From the NCBI GenBank assembly GCA_964562165.1, contig CAZLRZ010000021.1:1-14673 (forward strand): a DNA stretch of 14,673 bases, given 5' to 3'. Source of the stretch: JAKQLP01 sp964562165 (GTDB taxonomy: Bacteria > Patescibacteriota > Dojkabacteria > B142 > OLB20). The position numbers and the translations under genes are program-made. Shown one piece after another: positions 13,644-14,673 of this stretch (its first letter is position 1; each line of letters begins with the position of its first letter). The notes under the pieces were generated by a model, which was not told where the DNA came from, did not search any database, and saw only the letters and a program-made list of their open reading frames with translations.

Positions 13644-14305
13644 TTTACAGCTGAATAAATTAACTTTTTGATCCCAAAAAAGGTAAGTAGTATAAAAGTG
13701 AAGGATCCTAGGAATAAAACAATGTTGTCTATCCCTTTAACAAACTGATCCTTGTTATCATCTAAAGCTTCGTCACCGGTTAACGGTAGAGTAAATTCAT
13801 CGTTAGAATAATTTGCAAGATTTTCATCTGTAAAGACTAATCCATTAAAGAATCCGTTGCCATCATTTGCTTTGATATATGAACTACCTTTGTTTCCCCA
13901 CTTTAGTTCAACTGCGAGAAGGTTTTCACCATCAATTAAAGCTTTTCCATCGCTGATATCCACACAAATTTGATTGCTTGTGAACATCGATCCATTTTCA
14001 CATGCTCCCATTGCAATATTTTTTATAGGTGTTACAGAAACAACTTCTGCATTGATCACTTCGTATCTAACAACAGCAACTGTTTGATTTGCGCCAGGTG
14101 GATATGCCTTAATGAATATCTTGCTAATACTACCGGGGGATACGATTGAATCTTCAAATTCAACCCCATAAGGCACTTTTACATTGATTTTATTAAACTT
14201 CTGAATTAGGATTAACGAAACTGAGCTTAACACAACAAATAACAAGATAAAAAATCCTGTTGTAGAATAAACATTGAACTTTAAAAAATCTCTCAATTTG
14301 TACAA
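13640..14305 (-). CDS. Small membrane-anchored protein with a single cohesin-like domain and LPLTG motif
   Basis: Up to 221 residues: an N-terminal membrane segment (about 17-35), one extracytoplasmic beta-rich domain (about 42-165), an LPLTG motif at 173-177, a C-terminal membrane segment (about 193-211) and a basic tail. The central domain is paralogous to that in the protein at 11364-12608. Both share a Cys pair 12 residues apart (C102/C114 here), ICVD, a KWG/KWD strand and an F(F/Y)NG ending. NAEVVSVTPI resembles a cohesin strand, so I read it as cohesin-like, not proven. There is no ATG start. TTG at 14305 or, more likely, TTG at 14296 serves; the latter overlaps the TGA of the upstream gene as TTGA. 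Downstream, ATGA couples it to the next gene. The LPLTG is 15 residues from the membrane segment, farther than in classical sortase signals. Confidence 0.72.
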   Translation of the reverse strand: MYKLRDFLKFNVYSTTGFFILLFVVLSSVSLILIQKFNKINVKVPYGVEFEDSIVSPGSISKIFIKAYPPGANQTVAVVRYEVINAEVVSVTPIKNIAMGACENGSMFTSNQICVDISDGKALIDGENLLAVELKWGNKGSSYIKANDGNGFFNGLVFTDENLANYSNDEFTLPLTGDEALDDNKDQFVKGIDNIVLFLGSFTFILLTFFGIKKLIYSAVK

Positions 14306-14673
14306 GTTAACGATCTAGGGAAGTACTTTGAAACAAAATGTCCCAAGTCAATATAATTAATAACACCATCGTTGTTTTTGTCTTTTCCACCGCAGGTTCC
14401 GGCAGTAAAACTATCAGTACAGGTTTTGTTATACATTTGAGCAAAAGCTCCAAGATCAACGTATGTCAACTTTGAGTCACCGTCTACATCAAGTGCGCCA
14501 CAAGCTACTCCGGTTCCACCTGTACAATTACAGTTATCAACTCTAGTTTCGCCAGGTTGACAAAGCCTTATACAAACATTTTGAGAAGGATTGGCTTTTT
14601 GATCACACTCATACTGAGGTGGACCAACTTCACATTGATCATCATCTGTACAACCAATCTGTCCGCATTGCAT
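14293..14673 (-). CDS. Cys-rich protein with C-terminal dockerin (5' part beyond window)
   Basis: The frame is open to the right edge; the Met codon exactly at 14671-14673 may be internal, since a signal peptide or membrane anchor would be expected upstream. The visible 126 residues hold a Cys-rich stretch (eight cysteines in the first 50 residues, including CDQKANPSQNVC and CQPGETRVDNCNC), a very short Gly/Thr linker and a complete dockerin. The dockerin has calcium loops DVDGDSKLTYVD (62-73) and DKNNDGVINYID (98-109). Dockerin cysteines are at 58, 85, 94 and 124 of the visible part, the same spacing as in the protein at 11364-12608. The C-terminus is two residues after the last Cys. Its TGA stop overlaps the likely TTG start of the next gene. 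Confidence 0.8.
   Translation of the reverse strand: MQCGQIGCTDDDQCEVGPPQYECDQKANPSQNVCIRLCQPGETRVDNCNCTGGTGVACGALDVDGDSKLTYVDLGAFAQMYNKTCTDSFTAGTCGGKDKNNDGVINYIDLGHFVSKYFPRSLTCTN

Noticed and set aside
9074..14673. Cellulosome-type degradation system
   Set aside because: Despite cohesin-like and dockerin modules, no glycoside hydrolase, cellulose-binding module or multi-cohesin scaffoldin is visible.
1..14673. UGA recoding (genetic code 25) as in some CPR lineages
   Set aside because: Three genes end naturally at TGA (5031, 13640, 14293), two of them in start-stop overlaps, and no conserved domain needs readthrough of TGA.

Overview
The window looks like chromosomal sequence from a Candidate Phyla Radiation (Patescibacteria) type bacterium. 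I infer this from AT-rich DNA, compact gene packing, and housekeeping genes mixed with secreted proteins that carry Cys-rich domains, Pro/Thr linkers and C-terminal dockerin modules. Dojkabacteria (WS6), Microgenomates or a relative would fit, but I cannot assign the phylum from this stretch. TGA behaves as a stop (three genes end on it, two of them in start/stop overlaps), so UGA-recoding CPR lineages are unlikely. I see no rRNA, tRNA, CRISPR array or transposon, and no gene-free stretch longer than about 80 bases apart from a 100-N assembly gap.

Left part (1-9077) is core biology. On the minus strand dnaG (primase) is followed by ftsK (DNA translocase, which runs off the left edge). Then come argS (+), a secreted, membrane-anchored transglutaminase-like protein (-) and a PcrA/UvrD helicase (+). 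The gene pairs are alternately divergent and convergent. Both convergent pairs overlap at their 3' ends (23 bp and 4 bp), and the two divergent promoter regions are only 60-77 bp.

Right part (9074-14673, all minus strand) reads as one polycistronic unit of at least six genes with 4-bp overlaps or gaps of 5-22 bp. In order of transcription these are: a Cys-rich dockerin protein (its start is beyond the right edge), a small membrane protein with a cohesin-like domain and an LPLTG motif, a three-TM Cys-rich dockerin protein interrupted by the gap, a protein carrying both a cohesin-like domain and a dockerin, a DegT/DnrJ-type aminotransferase, and a FemAB-type aminoacyltransferase. The three dockerins share a four-cysteine pattern with nearly invariant spacing. 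The two cohesin-like domains are paralogues sharing a Cys pair spaced exactly 12 residues apart.

My main hypothesis is that this operon encodes a membrane-anchored, disulfide-stabilised cohesin-dockerin surface assembly, co-expressed with two enzymes able to modify the cell wall or surface glycans. Domain types and gene linkage are read from the sequence. Cohesin-dockerin pairing and the role of the enzymes are inference.
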